DNA of 64,000 nucleotides from PALSA-612 sp963776375 (GTDB taxonomy: Bacteria > Actinomycetota > Thermoleophilia > Gaiellales > Gaiellaceae). Location: assembly GCA_963776375.1 (NCBI GenBank), contig CAVZMF010000005.1:434001-498000 (forward strand), written 5' to 3'. The translations under genes and the position numbers were made by a program. The notes under the pieces were generated by a model. The model was not told where the DNA came from, ran no database searches, and saw nothing but the letters and a program-made list of their open reading frames with translations. This document shows positions 42,056 to 51,609 of the stretch, piece by piece. Within the stretch, counting starts at the first letter, position 1, and every line of letters begins with the position of its first letter.

Positions 42056-42766
42056 CTAGGCGGCGGCGACCGGCGTCTGGCCTCCGCGATCCTGGCGGTT
42101 CGTGAGGAACCGAACCGAGAGCCCGAGGAGGATCATCGCCCCGATCGCGGCGGCGCCTCCGATCCCGAAGTCGCCCCACTGGAAGCCGGGGTCGCGGGTG
42201 ACGGTGACGACCGGGGCGTGCGCCTGGACGGCGAAGTCGACCGTGTCGGGCGAACGGCCGTCGACCGGCGTGGCCGGGACGTCCTTGGGCGTGCTCGTCT
42301 GGAACGCGCCGGCGAGCATCGCTCGGATCTGGCTCGGCGTGTACCCGTGCCAGAGCAGATAGGTGACGGTCTCCTGGCTGACCTTCACGCCGTTCCGCGG
42401 CAGCTCGGTGGTACCCGGGGCCGGCGTGTTGAGCATGGACGTGATCTGGCTCGGCGTGTACCCGTACCTGAGCAGGTACTTGATCGCCATCGGATCGGCC
42501 TTCGTCGCGGCCGCTGCCAGCGCTGCGTCCTTGTACGTGCCGGCGAGCATGGACGTGATCTGGCTGGTCGTGTAGCCGTACCTGAGCAGGTACTTGATCG
42601 CCATCGGATCGACGTTGGCCCGGGTTGCCGACGACGCGGCGTCCTTGGTGTCGGGCGAGCGGCCGTCGAGCACGCCGTTGCCGGCGAGCGCGGTGGTCGG
42701 GACGACGAGGGCGGCGAGCCCGAGCCCCGCGACGAGCCATCTCCTGTAGCGAATGCGCCGGAACAT
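42056..42766 (-). CDS. Secreted/anchored protein with three YLLRYGYTPSQI repeats
   Basis: An unrecognised 236-residue protein. A signal peptide (WLVAGLGLAALVVPTTALAG) is followed by DGRSPDTKD, then three repeats of about 24-28 residues: MAIKYLLRYGYTTSQITSML, MAIKYLLRYGYTPSQITSML and ETVTYLLWHGYTPSQIRAML. A second DGRSPDTVD precedes a C-terminal transmembrane helix (GIGGAAAIGAMILLGLSVRF) and a short basic tail, so the repeats should face outward. The repeat looks like a short helix-turn-helix or UBA/CUE-like unit. AGGAG precedes ATG 42766. Its function is unknown; DGRSPDT-containing anchored proteins seem common in Thermoleophilia, from memory. Confidence 0.75.
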   Translation of the reverse strand: MFRRIRYRRWLVAGLGLAALVVPTTALAGNGVLDGRSPDTKDAASSATRANVDPMAIKYLLRYGYTTSQITSMLAGTYKDAALAAAATKADPMAIKYLLRYGYTPSQITSMLNTPAPGTTELPRNGVKVSQETVTYLLWHGYTPSQIRAMLAGAFQTSTPKDVPATPVDGRSPDTVDFAVQAHAPVVTVTRDPGFQWGDFGIGGAAAIGAMILLGLSVRFLTNRQDRGGQTPVAAA

Positions 42767-42861
42767 TGCCTTGCTCCTTTCGACTGAAAAGGGGTTCACG
42801 TCTCACACGACGGCAGCCGGGGCGCCTGCTCCCACCCGGGACGCGTCTGTGACACACGGTC

Positions 42862-42877
42862 TGTGACGGACGTCACA
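42862..42877. promoter_or_regulatory. CRP/FNR-type palindrome
   Basis: TGTGA-CGGACG-TCACA is an exact match to the CRP consensus TGTGA-N6-TCACA. It lies 22 bp before the YihY gene and 95 bp before the divergent repeat-protein gene. A regulator of the family is not encoded in this window with a DNA-binding domain. Confidence 0.55.
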
Positions 42878-42899
42878 CCCGGGCCTTAGGCTCAGCGGC

Positions 42900-43805
42900 G
42901 TGATCTTCAGGAAGCTCGGGAGCGTCGTCCCGGAGGCGCTCCAACGCTATTTCGCGGACCGCTGTCCGCAGCACTCGGCCGCGATCTCCTACCGGGTGCT
43001 GTTTTCGATCGCCCCGCTCGCCATCGTGCTCGTCGCGATCTTCGGGCTCGTGCTCCAGAACGACGAGATCCGGCACGACGTCGTCAACACGATCGTCGAC
43101 GCGCTGCCCGTCTCCGTCGCCGGGAGGAAGGACGTCGAGGACGCGGTCACGGCGATCGCGACGCCTGCGAGCGCGGCCGGGCTCGTCAGCCTGCTGGTCT
43201 TCGCCTGGGCTGCGACCGGGATGATGGCGGCCATCCGCACGGGTCTCGAGGCCGCGATGGGTGTCGCCGTCTCCCGCCCGATGGCCCGCGGGAAGCTCAT
43301 CGACCTGCTCCTGATCGTCGGCGCCGCCGCCCTCGTGATCGTGACCGCAGGAATGACCGCACTGGGCGAGTTCGTCCAGCGCGCGTTGGGCAACAGCACG
43401 GCCGCCGGCGTCCTCGTGCGGCTCGCGTGGTTTCTCGTCTCGATCGGCGTGATCCTGTTGATCTACCGGTTCGTGCCGGCCCGCGGCCTCAGCTTCCGCG
43501 ACGGGCTCGTCGGCGCGGTCGTGACCGCCGTGCTGCTCCAGGCGATCTCCTTCGCGTCCGGGCTGATCCTGGACAAGACGACGAACCTCAGCGTCGTCTA
43601 CGGCTCGCTGACCGCGGCGCTCGTGTTTCTCTACTCGATCTACCTCTACGCGTGCTCGCTGCTCCTCGGCGCGGAGATCGCCGCCGCCTGGTCGCGCCCG
43701 CCTGGCCCGCCCGGCCCGCCCATCCGCACCCAGATCAAGCAAGGCGTCCTCGGGCTGTTCGTCAGGCACAAAGAGGCGGAAACCGAACGGGAAGGCGGGC
43801 AGTAG
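42900..43805 (+). CDS. YihY/virulence factor BrkB family membrane protein
   Basis: A 301-residue protein with about six transmembrane helices. Family signatures are CPQHSAAISYRVLFSIAPLA at the start and SVVYGSLTAALVFLYSIYLY near the end, with LLGAEIAAAW. Function is unknown; it is not a ribonuclease BN as older annotations state. GTG 42900. Confidence 0.9.
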   Translation: MIFRKLGSVVPEALQRYFADRCPQHSAAISYRVLFSIAPLAIVLVAIFGLVLQNDEIRHDVVNTIVDALPVSVAGRKDVEDAVTAIATPASAAGLVSLLVFAWAATGMMAAIRTGLEAAMGVAVSRPMARGKLIDLLLIVGAAALVIVTAGMTALGEFVQRALGNSTAAGVLVRLAWFLVSIGVILLIYRFVPARGLSFRDGLVGAVVTAVLLQAISFASGLILDKTTNLSVVYGSLTAALVFLYSIYLYACSLLLGAEIAAAWSRPPGPPGPPIRTQIKQGVLGLFVRHKEAETEREGGQ

Positions 43806-43884
43806 CCTCGGCGGCCTGCCCTAGCACGACGAACCCGCGGTCAGCCGTCCAGGCGTTCCCGATAGGCGTTAGCTTGGACGGGAC

Positions 43885-44535
43885 GTGCACGTCGAGGAGA
43901 TCTGGCGCTATCCGGTCAAGTCCCTGCGCGGGGAGCAGCTCGCGGAGACGGAGCTGCTCCCCGCGGGCATCCCGGGCGACAGGGTCGTCCACGTCGAGGC
44001 GGCGAACGGACGCATGATCACGTCCCGCACGCATCCCGACCTGCTCGGCCTCGCCGGCACGCTCGACCCGGACGGCGAGCCGCTGATCGACGGGCTGCCC
44101 TGGAACGACCCGCGCTCGCTCCGGGCCGTGCGGCACGCGACCTGGAACGGGTCCTCGCTCGTGCGCTACGAGGGCCTCGACCGCTTCGACGTCCTGCCGA
44201 TCTCGCTCGCCACCGACGGGGCGATCGCCGCGCTCGGAGTCGACCGTCGGCGGCTGCGGCCGAACATCGTCGTCGGCGGGGTCGAGGGCCTGGCCGAGCG
44301 GGAGTGGCCGGGGAGCCGGGTGCGCGTGGGGGAGGCGCTGTTGCAGGTCGTCAAGCTCCGGTCGCGCTGCGTGATGACGATCTTCGACCCGGACACGCTG
44401 GAGCAGGACCACGGCGTGCTCCGCCGTATCGTCGAGGAGTTCGACGAGCAGATGGCGCTCGACTGCGCCGTCCTCGAGCCCGGCGGCGTCGCCGTCGGCG
44501 ACCCGGTCGAGCTGCTCGTGCCTGAGCTGCGCTAG
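43885..44535 (+). CDS. MOSC domain-containing protein
   Basis: A 216-residue MOSC (molybdenum cofactor sulfurase C-terminal) protein. The N-terminal beta barrel has IWRYPVKSLRGEQLAETEL. The MOSC part has LRPNIVVGGVEGLAEREWPG and KLRSRCVMTIFDPDTL, including the Cys proposed to carry sulfur or Mo cofactor. Such proteins transfer sulfur or reduce N-hydroxylated compounds. GTG 43885. Its stop overlaps the next convergent gene in CTAG. The window also encodes a molybdenum hydroxylase, so cofactor handling is consistent. Confidence 0.88.
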   Translation: MHVEEIWRYPVKSLRGEQLAETELLPAGIPGDRVVHVEAANGRMITSRTHPDLLGLAGTLDPDGEPLIDGLPWNDPRSLRAVRHATWNGSSLVRYEGLDRFDVLPISLATDGAIAALGVDRRRLRPNIVVGGVEGLAEREWPGSRVRVGEALLQVVKLRSRCVMTIFDPDTLEQDHGVLRRIVEEFDEQMALDCAVLEPGGVAVGDPVELLVPELR

Positions 44536-44807
44536 CGGCTGACCGTCTCCGCGACCTCGACGACGAAAGGGCCGCTCCTGTCCTCGAAGCGGTCGAGCAC
44601 GCCCGAGCCCAGGAGCCGCTCGCGGCCCTCCCGGGCCTGCTCGACGGACTCGAACTCGATCTGGATGAAGACCTCGTTCGGGTCCTCGGTATTGCGGAGG
44701 ACGCACCAGCCCTTGGCGTCGCTCCGTGCGCCGGGCTTGTCCTGGTCGAACATCGGCTTCCACGTGTCGTAGTCGCCGACCTGGAGGCGCGTGAGGATGA
44801 ACGCCAT
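44532..44807 (-). CDS. Small dimeric alpha-beta barrel (ABM-like) protein
   Basis: A 91-residue protein of ferredoxin-like fold: FILTRLQVGDYDTWKPMFDQ, then NTEDPNEVFIQIEFESVEQA and VLDRFEDRSGPFVVEVAETV. It resembles small monooxygenase/stress-response dimers but has no catalytic signature. ATG 44807 has AAGGAGG upstream. It starts 11 bp after the flavoprotein gene and is probably co-transcribed. Confidence 0.72.
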   Translation of the reverse strand: MAFILTRLQVGDYDTWKPMFDQDKPGARSDAKGWCVLRNTEDPNEVFIQIEFESVEQAREGRERLLGSGVLDRFEDRSGPFVVEVAETVSR

Positions 44808-44818
44808 CGATTCCTCCT

Positions 44819-46433
44819 TCAGCTCTCGAGGTACTGGTGGACGAAGGCGATGGCCATGCTGCCGTCGCCCACGGCCGCAGCGACCCGCTTGATCGGGCTC
44901 GAGCGCACGTCCCCGCAGGCGAAGATGCCGGGAACGCTCGTTTCGAGCAGGAACGGGTCGCGCTCGAGCGTCCAGCGGCCGGTTCCGCGGACCGTCGAGC
45001 CGGTGAGGACGTAACCGCGCTCGTCGAGCGCGATCTCGTCGCACAGCCAGCCGGTGTCGGCGTCGGCGCCGATGAAGATGAACAGCCCGCCCGACTGGAC
45101 GCGGGCCGTCGTGTCGGTCGAGCGGTCGGCGACGTCGATCGCGTTCAGCGACTCGTCGCCGTGCACCGCGACGACCTCGCTCTGGAGCTGCACGCGGATG
45201 TTCGACTTCGAGCCGATCTGGTCGACGAGGTAGTGCGACATGCTCTTCGCGAGCGAGTTCGACCGGCAGACGATGGTCACGCTCCGCGCGTGGTTGGCGA
45301 AGAAGAGCGCCGCCTGGCCGGCCGAGTTCCCCGCGCCGACGATGTGCACGTCGAGTCCGTACGTGGCCGGAGCCTCGCTGCGGACGGCGCCGTAGTGGAG
45401 GCCCTTGCCGACGAGTCGCTCGAAGTCGGCGATCGGGAGGTGACGCCACGTGACGCCCGTCGCGACCACGATCGTGTGCGTGCGCAGCACCTCGCCGCCG
45501 TCGAGGCTCACCGTGCGCGTGTCGGCGTCGATGCCCGTGATCTCCCGCGTGACCAGGATTTCGGCGCCGAGCCGCTTCGCCTGCTGGTGCGCGCGGCGGC
45601 CGAGCTCTTCCCCCGAGACGCCGGACGGGAAGCCGAGGTAGTTCTCGATCCGCGAGGAGGTCCCTGCCTGGCCGCCGGGCGCCTCGCGCTCGATCACGAT
45701 CGTGCGCAGCCCTTCCGACGCGCCGTAGACGGCCGCGGCGAGCCCCGCCGGGCCGCCGCCGATCACGACCGTGTCGTACTCCGCGGCCGTCGGCTGCGTC
45801 TGCAGGCCGAGCCCCTCGGCGACTTCCCGCAGCGACGGCTCGACGATCGTCGCCCCGTCGCCGAAGCGGAGTCTCCGTCGGCTCCGGCTCGTCGCGCTTG
45901 ACCCACTCGAAGGTGATCTCGTTGCGTTCGAGGAAGTTCCGCAACTCGGAGCAGAGCTTGTCGTACTGGGCGCCGACGACCGTCGCGCGCGGCGGCACGG
46001 GCTCGGACGCGATGTGCTGGAGGCCGCCGATCCGGCTGCGCGCGATCTCGCCCACCTTGACCGCGACGTCCGGCACCTTGGCCGCGGTCGCGTAGTAGTC
46101 GTGCGCCTCGATCTGGAAGACGCGCGAGGGCTCGACTGCCCGGTAGCCGGCCGGGAACGGCACTCCCAGTGTCATCGGCACCTCGCCGAAGATGTCGCCG
46201 ACGTGGCGGTTGCCCAGCACCTGCGGGACACCGTCGAAGACCTTCACGACCTCGATGTGCCCGTCGAGGACGGCGTAGAGCGCGCGCTCGTCGCCCTCGC
46301 TGACCGCCCACTCGCCCGGGAGCAGGTGGATGTCCGCCGCGACCTGCGACAGCCGCTCGCGCTCGTCCTTCGGGAGCTCCGCGAACAGCGGTACGGAGGC
46401 GATCTCGTCCGGCGTCACCATGAGGGGCAGCAT
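44819..46433 (-). CDS. Cyclic-nucleotide-binding domain fused to thioredoxin-reductase-like flavoprotein (one frameshift)
   Basis: About 538 residues. Residues 10-130 are a cyclic-nucleotide-binding domain (LFAELPKDERERLSQVAADI, then GDIFGEVPMTLGVPFPAGYR). A thioredoxin/glutaredoxin-like linker follows (LCSELRNFLERNEITFEWVK). The C-terminal half is a TrxR fold: IGGGPAGLAAAVYGASEGLR, SRIENYLGFPSGVSGEELG, VGAGNSAGQAALFFA and GIFACGDVRSSPIKRVAAAV. The redox Cys pair of TrxR is absent (GKGLHYGAVRSEAP in its place). Frames change near 45870. The CNB domain probably senses a nucleotide; the flavoprotein half needs another electron acceptor. ATG 46433 is used, with ATG 46421 possible. A shorter paralogue is at 62077-63387. 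Confidence 0.85.
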
Positions 46434-46479
46434 CTCACGACCGTTGCAAGCTTGCGCAGGTTGGACGAAGATCCCTTCC

Positions 46480-48513
46480 GTGGCCGAGTCCTCGCCGTAC
46501 CCGCTGCTCTTCTCCGAGTGGCAGATCCGGCAGACGACCGTGCCCAACCGGATCGTCTTCGCGCCGACCTGCCCGACCTGGGTGGCCGACCCGTACGAGG
46601 GCGTCTTCACGGACCAGGCGGTCGCGTACTACGAGGAGCGGGCAAAGGGCGGCTGCGGGCTGATCATCATCGGCGGGACGATCATCCATCGCGAGGCCCT
46701 CTACTCGGAGTTCAACTTCCCCGGCCTCTGGGACGACGCGCAGGTGGCCGGGCTCGCGAAGGTCGCCGACGCGGTCCACGAGCACGGCTGCAAGCTCGCC
46801 TGCCAGCTCCTCCACGTCGGCCTGCGCGCGATTCCGGTGCTGAAGAAGGACCCGGCGCACGACTACGACGCCGAGTGGTACATGGTCGCGCCCAGCCAGA
46901 TCCCGCCGGGCGAGTACCCGAACGCGCCGATGCCGAAGGAGCTCGAGGAGCACGAGATCGAGGAGATCCTGCAGGCGTACGAGTCGTCGGCGAGGCGCGC
47001 CATCGCGGCCGGGCTGGACGGCGTCGAGTTCCACATGTCGCACGGCTACCTGCCCTGGCAGTTCCTCTCACCGCTCTACAACCACCGCGAGGACGGCTGG
47101 GGCGGCTCGTACGAGAAGCGGCTGCGCTTCCCCCTCGAGGCGATGGATCGCATCCGGGCGGCGATCGGCGACGAGCCCTTCCTCGGCTATCGCATCAACT
47201 CGACCTCGTTCTGGCCGGGCGACCTCGAGCTCGAGGACGTCCAGCGCATCGTCGCCGACTTCGAGGCCAGGTCGGACGTCGACTACGTCAACCTCTCGGC
47301 CGGCGTCCACCACTCGTTCATCCACACGCCGATGACGTACGAGCCGGGCTGGGAGCGCGGCTACACGAAGGCGGTAAAGGACGTCTCGACGAAGCCGGTG
47401 CTGCTCGTCGGCCGGATCACGCACCCGAAGATCGCCGAGGACATCCTCGCGGCCGGAGACGCCGACGCGATCCTGCTCGCCCGCCAGCTGTTCGCAGACG
47501 CGGAGTGGGGCGTGAAGGCGCGCGACGGGCGCGCCGAGGACATCCGCCGCTGCGTCGCCGCCAACTACTGCTGGCGGAGCGTGATCCGCGGCGGCCGCGT
47601 GCAGTGCGTGTACAACCCGGAGGTGGGCCGCGAGGCGCGCTGGGGCGCGGGAACGCTCGTCCCGACGGAAGACCGGAGGCGCGCCCTCGTGATCGGCGCC
47701 GGCCCTGCGGGACTCGAGTACGCGCGGGTCGCGGCCGCGCGCGGGCACGAGGTCGTCGTCCTCGAGCGCGAGCAGGAGGTGGGCGGGCACGTCCGCTGGC
47801 AGTCGCTGCTGCCCGGACGGGCAGAGTACGGCCAGATCGCGCGCTGGCTCGAGCAGCAGGCAACCGGGAACGGCGCTGATATCCGCACCGGCGCCGAGGT
47901 GACCGAAGGCGGGCTCGACGCGCTGCTCGCCGAGGAGCGGCCCGACCACGTCGTCGTCGCGACCGGCTCGGCCTACCGCCGCGACGGCTGGCAGGGCCAG
48001 ACGGCCGCGCCGATCCCGGGCTGGGAGAGCGGCCGGTGCGTGAGCTGGGACGAGGTCGTGACCGGGAAGGCGGCGCCCACCGGCACGGTCGTCGTCATCG
48101 ACGATCTCCAGGACGCGGCGGGGCCGCTGACCGCCGTGAAGCTTGCACAGGACGGCGCCTCGGTGCGTCTGATCACGCGCTGGCCGATGATCGGCATGGA
48201 GACGATCCCCGAGGTCTACTACCTCTGGGTGCGGCAGCAGCTGTACGAGGCGGGCGTCTCCGTCGAGCCGGACCTCTTCCCGACGGGGATCGACGGGCGC
48301 GAGGTCACCTTCGTCAACGTCTACGCGCCCGACCGCGCGACGAAGGTCGAGGCGGACTGGATCGTGATGGTCACCGGCCGGCGCTCGGAGAACGGCCTCT
48401 ACCACGTGCTGCGCCGGCGCGGCGTCGACGTCGAGATGGTCGGCGACGCGATCGCCCCGCGGACGACCTACGAGGCGGTGTTCGAGGGCCACCGCCAGGC
48501 CCGCAAGCTCTAG
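46480..48513 (+). CDS. Old Yellow Enzyme / 2,4-dienoyl-CoA reductase-like NADH:flavin oxidoreductase
   Basis: A 677-residue enzyme. Residues 1-345 are the FMN-binding OYE barrel (FAPTCPTWVADPYEGVF, then FHMSHGYLPWQFLSPLYNHR with the catalytic region). About residues 345-372 form the iron-sulfur segment. Residues 390-670 are the FAD/NADH module (VIGAGPAGLEYARVAAARGH). Relatives reduce enoyl-CoA, amines or steroids. In the cluster segment the spacing C-x5-C-x11-C is seen (RCVAANYC...VQC), where dimethylamine/trimethylamine dehydrogenases have C-x2-C-x2-C-x12-C; the second Cys is replaced by Ala. GTG 46480 is the preferred start; the earlier frame overlaps the divergent gene. Confidence 0.86.
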   Translation: MAESSPYPLLFSEWQIRQTTVPNRIVFAPTCPTWVADPYEGVFTDQAVAYYEERAKGGCGLIIIGGTIIHREALYSEFNFPGLWDDAQVAGLAKVADAVHEHGCKLACQLLHVGLRAIPVLKKDPAHDYDAEWYMVAPSQIPPGEYPNAPMPKELEEHEIEEILQAYESSARRAIAAGLDGVEFHMSHGYLPWQFLSPLYNHREDGWGGSYEKRLRFPLEAMDRIRAAIGDEPFLGYRINSTSFWPGDLELEDVQRIVADFEARSDVDYVNLSAGVHHSFIHTPMTYEPGWERGYTKAVKDVSTKPVLLVGRITHPKIAEDILAAGDADAILLARQLFADAEWGVKARDGRAEDIRRCVAANYCWRSVIRGGRVQCVYNPEVGREARWGAGTLVPTEDRRRALVIGAGPAGLEYARVAAARGHEVVVLEREQEVGGHVRWQSLLPGRAEYGQIARWLEQQATGNGADIRTGAEVTEGGLDALLAEERPDHVVVATGSAYRRDGWQGQTAAPIPGWESGRCVSWDEVVTGKAAPTGTVVVIDDLQDAAGPLTAVKLAQDGASVRLITRWPMIGMETIPEVYYLWVRQQLYEAGVSVEPDLFPTGIDGREVTFVNVYAPDRATKVEADWIVMVTGRRSENGLYHVLRRRGVDVEMVGDAIAPRTTYEAVFEGHRQARKL

Positions 48514-48938
48514 ATCTTGAGCTCTCCGCCCCAGGTCTCGGGGTGGACGTCCGCGATCGTCTGCGTGAACTGCCACTGGTGGCCCCACGGGTCGGCGGCG
48601 TCGTACTCGCGCTCGCCGTACTCGAAGTCCGTCGGCTCCTGGAGGATGGTCGCACCGCGCGCCTTCGCGTGGGCGAAGTGGGCGTCCACGTCCTCGACGC
48701 GAACCTTGAGCTGGTGCGTCACCAGCCCCGGCTCGGGCGGCCCCCGGTCGTGGCGGACATCGCCCAGGATCACCGCCCCGTCGTCGCCGACGTTCATCTG
48801 CGAGCGGTGGTTGTCGCCGATCTGCACGCGCTCGACGAACCCGAACGCGTCGGTGAGCCAGGCAACCGCCTCGCGCACGTCCGGATAGATCAGGACGGGA
48901 ATGACGGTGGCGGACGGGATCGAGCGGTTCGGTCGCAC
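48510..48938 (-). CDS. VOC superfamily (glyoxalase/bleomycin-resistance-like) protein
   Basis: A 142-residue protein with paired beta-alpha-beta-beta-beta units: VIPVLIYPDVREAVAWLTDA FGF... split here, then LKVRVEDVDAHFAHAKARGA and EREYDAADPWGHQWQFTQTI. The E/H metal residues are partly present (second Glu in the last unit). The general class cannot give a substrate. GTG 48938. Stop shared with the OYE gene in CTAG. Confidence 0.86.
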   Translation of the reverse strand: MRPNRSIPSATVIPVLIYPDVREAVAWLTDAFGFVERVQIGDNHRSQMNVGDDGAVILGDVRHDRGPPEPGLVTHQLKVRVEDVDAHFAHAKARGATILQEPTDFEYGEREYDAADPWGHQWQFTQTIADVHPETWGGELKI

Positions 48939-48983
48939 GTCGAGAGCATAGGCGGCTAGGGCATCGTCGGGCCATCAGGCCGC

Positions 48984-49952
48984 TCAGGCGTAGACGCCGT
49001 CGGCGACCGTCGCGGGGTCCGGGAGCTGCGAGTCCTCGGCCCGGCGGAGCGCGTCGGCCAGCACGGCCTTCACCTCGGCCGCGAGCGCCGCGTCCTCCTC
49101 GTCCCTGAACGCGGTGTGCTCGACGAGCCAGGCGCGGAAGCGCTCGACGGGATCGCTGGCCGCCCAGGCCGAGAGCATCGACTGCGGCACGTAGGACGCA
49201 TCGTCGTGCACGGCGTGGCCCTCCATCCGCAGCGTGACCGACTCGATCATCGTCGGGCCACCGCCGGCGCGCGCCCTCTCGATCGCGCGTCGCGCCTCCC
49301 GGTAGACGGCGAGGACGTCGGTGCCGTCGACCGCGACGCCCTCGAAACCGTAGGCGCGGGCGCGGTCGGCGAGCCGGTCGCAGGCGTACTCGAGGTGCGT
49401 GGGCGTCGAGTACGCCCACTGGTTGTTGTCGCAGACGAAGACGACGGGCAGTTTGCGCACGGCCGCGAGGTTCATCGCCTCGTGGCAGTCTCCGCGCGCC
49501 GACGACCCGTCGCCGAACCAGCCCACCGCCACCCGAGGCTCGCCGCGGATGCGGAACGCGAGCGCGCAGCCGACCGCGACCGGGAGCATCGCCGGCAGAT
49601 GGCTGACGATCGTGATCTGGCCGCGGTCGAGCTCGCCGAAATGGATGTTCCCGTCGCGGCCCAGCGAAGGCCCGTCGATGCGGCCGAGGTAGTTCGCGAG
49701 AACGCGCCAGGGCTCTGTCCCCCGCACGAGGTGGACGCCGACGTTGCGGTGCAGCGGCGTCCCGACGTCCTCGGGCGTCATCGCCGCGGCCACGCCGACG
49801 GACGCAGCCTCGTTCCCGCGACCCGTGTAGAACGAGCCGGGGATCTTGCCCTGCTTGTACAGCGTGTGACCGGCTTCCTCGAGCCGCCGCGTCACGAGCA
49901 TGGCGCGGTAGAGCCCGACGAGCGCATCCCGGTCGAGGCCGAGGTCGTCCAC
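48984..49952 (-). CDS. Thiamine-diphosphate-dependent dehydrogenase E1 component, alpha subunit
   Basis: A 322-residue E1 alpha subunit of a 2-oxo-acid dehydrogenase (pyruvate or branched-chain type). The ThDP motif GDG...N is visible as WFGDGSSARGDCHEAMNLAA then CDNNQWAYSTP. RNVGVHLVRGTEPWRVLANY and GGGPTMIESVTLRMEGHAVH are the substrate/phosphorylation-loop region. It is normally followed by an E1 beta gene; none is adjacent (the VOC gene is downstream). ATG 49952. Confidence 0.9.
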   Translation of the reverse strand: MDDLGLDRDALVGLYRAMLVTRRLEEAGHTLYKQGKIPGSFYTGRGNEAASVGVAAAMTPEDVGTPLHRNVGVHLVRGTEPWRVLANYLGRIDGPSLGRDGNIHFGELDRGQITIVSHLPAMLPVAVGCALAFRIRGEPRVAVGWFGDGSSARGDCHEAMNLAAVRKLPVVFVCDNNQWAYSTPTHLEYACDRLADRARAYGFEGVAVDGTDVLAVYREARRAIERARAGGGPTMIESVTLRMEGHAVHDDASYVPQSMLSAWAASDPVERFRAWLVEHTAFRDEEDAALAAEVKAVLADALRRAEDSQLPDPATVADGVYA

Positions 49953-50009
49953 CGCCCGACGCTACCACCGTACAGGCTCGGCGACTGCGGCTCCTGAGAG
50001 AGTACGGCG

Positions 50010-51609
50010 GTGCCGATCAGCGCCCACGACGCACTCGTGCTCGCGGCCCTGCTCGCGATCGCGGCGGGGTCGCTCGTGCTGGCGACGCGCTCGAGGATCG
50101 CGTACCCGATCCTGCTCGTGCTGGTCGGGATCCTGCTCGCGCTGATCCCGGGCCTCCCGCACCCGCAACTCGACCCCAAGTTCGTCCTGGTCGGGATCCT
50201 GCCGCCGCTGCTCTACTCGACCGCCTTCTACACCTCGGTGCGGGAGCTCCGCCGGAACATCCGCCCGATCGCGTCGCTCGCCATCGGGCTCGTGTTCGCG
50301 ACGATGGCCGCCGTCGCGGTCGTCGCGCACGCGGTCATCCCGGATATGTCCTGGTCGGTCGCGTTCGTTCTGGGAGCGATCGTCGCGCCCACGGACCCGC
50401 TCGCGGCGACGTCGATCGCCGAGCGGGTCGGCCTCCCGCGCGGCCTCGTCTCGGTGATCGAGGGCGAGGGGCTGCTCAACGACTCGACCGCCCTCGTCCT
50501 CTATCGCTTCGCGGTCGTTGCCGCCGTCTCGGGCGCCTTTTCGCTCGGCCACGCGACGTGGAAGTTCGTCGTCTCCGTCGTGGGCGGGATCGGCGTCGGC
50601 CTCGCGGTCGGCTTCGTCATCCGTCAGGTCCGTCGCCGCGTCGACCACTCCCCGACCGAGATCACGATCGCGCTCCTCTCGGGGTACCTCGCCTACCTGC
50701 CGGCGGAGGCGCTGGACGTCTCGGCCGTGCTCGCGGCGGTCACGGTCGGGCTGTACATGGGCTGGTACACGCCGGAGCTGACGACGGCGAGGACGCGGAT
50801 CCAGGGCGAGGCGGTCTGGGAGATCGTCACCTTCGTCCTCAACGCCACGCTGTTCACACTCGTCGGTCTCGAGCTGCGCCCGATCGTCCAGGGGATCGAG
50901 AACCGCTCCACCGGCGACCTCGTGCTCTGGGCGGTCGTCGTCAGCCTGACCGTCGTCGCGACACGCGCCGCGTGGATGTGGGTGGCGGCGAACCTGCAGT
51001 GGCGGATCCTTCCCCTCGTCCGGGATCCCTCGCGGATGCCGACGCACGGCGCTCTCGCGGTACTGACGTGGTCGGGCATGCGCGGCGCCATCACACTGGC
51101 GGCGGCCCTCGCGCTGCCGCTGTCCACTGACTCGGGTGCGCCGTTCCCGCTGCGCGACCTGGTCGTGTTCCTCGCCTTCTCGGTGATCGTGGCCACGCTC
51201 GTCGTCCAGGGGCTGACGCTGCCGGCGCTCGTCCGTGCGGTGCACCTGCCGACCGACCCGCCGGACCGCGAGGAGGAGGCGCTGGCATGGGTGCGGGCGG
51301 CGGAGGCGGGTCTCACCCGACTCGAGGAGCTCCACAACGAGCCGTGGGTGGATCCGGGCGTCGTCAGCCGGATGCGCGACATGTACGAGCTGCGGATGGC
51401 GCGCTATGCCGCGCGACCGGACGGTCGAGCGGGACCACCACCTCGAAAAGCAGGTGCGCGCGTCGCGGCGGCTGCGCCGCGAGCTGCTCGACGCCGAGCG
51501 GGCCGCGCTGATCGAGCTCCGCCGCGCGGGGGAGATCAACGAGATCGTCGAGCGGCGCGTGCGCCGGGAGCTCGACTACGAGGACGCGCGCCTCGGCGCA
51601 GGCGGCTAG
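50010..51609 (+). CDS. Na+/H+ antiporter of the CPA1/NhaP type (one frameshift)
   Basis: About 533 residues. Twelve or so hydrophobic segments contain the CPA1 motifs ILPPLLYSTAFYTSVRELRR, LGAIVAPTDPLAATSIA, EGEGLLNDSTALVLYR (the ion-binding ND pair) and TWSGMRGAITLAAALALPL. The cytoplasmic tail (LEKQVRASRRLRRELLDAER) reads in a second frame from about 51412. It should exchange sodium for protons. GTG 50010. Confidence 0.9.

Noticed and set aside
47068..49968. A 966-codon minus-strand frame over the OYE gene
   Set aside because: Low-complexity shadow; only the E1 alpha and VOC frames are real on that strand.
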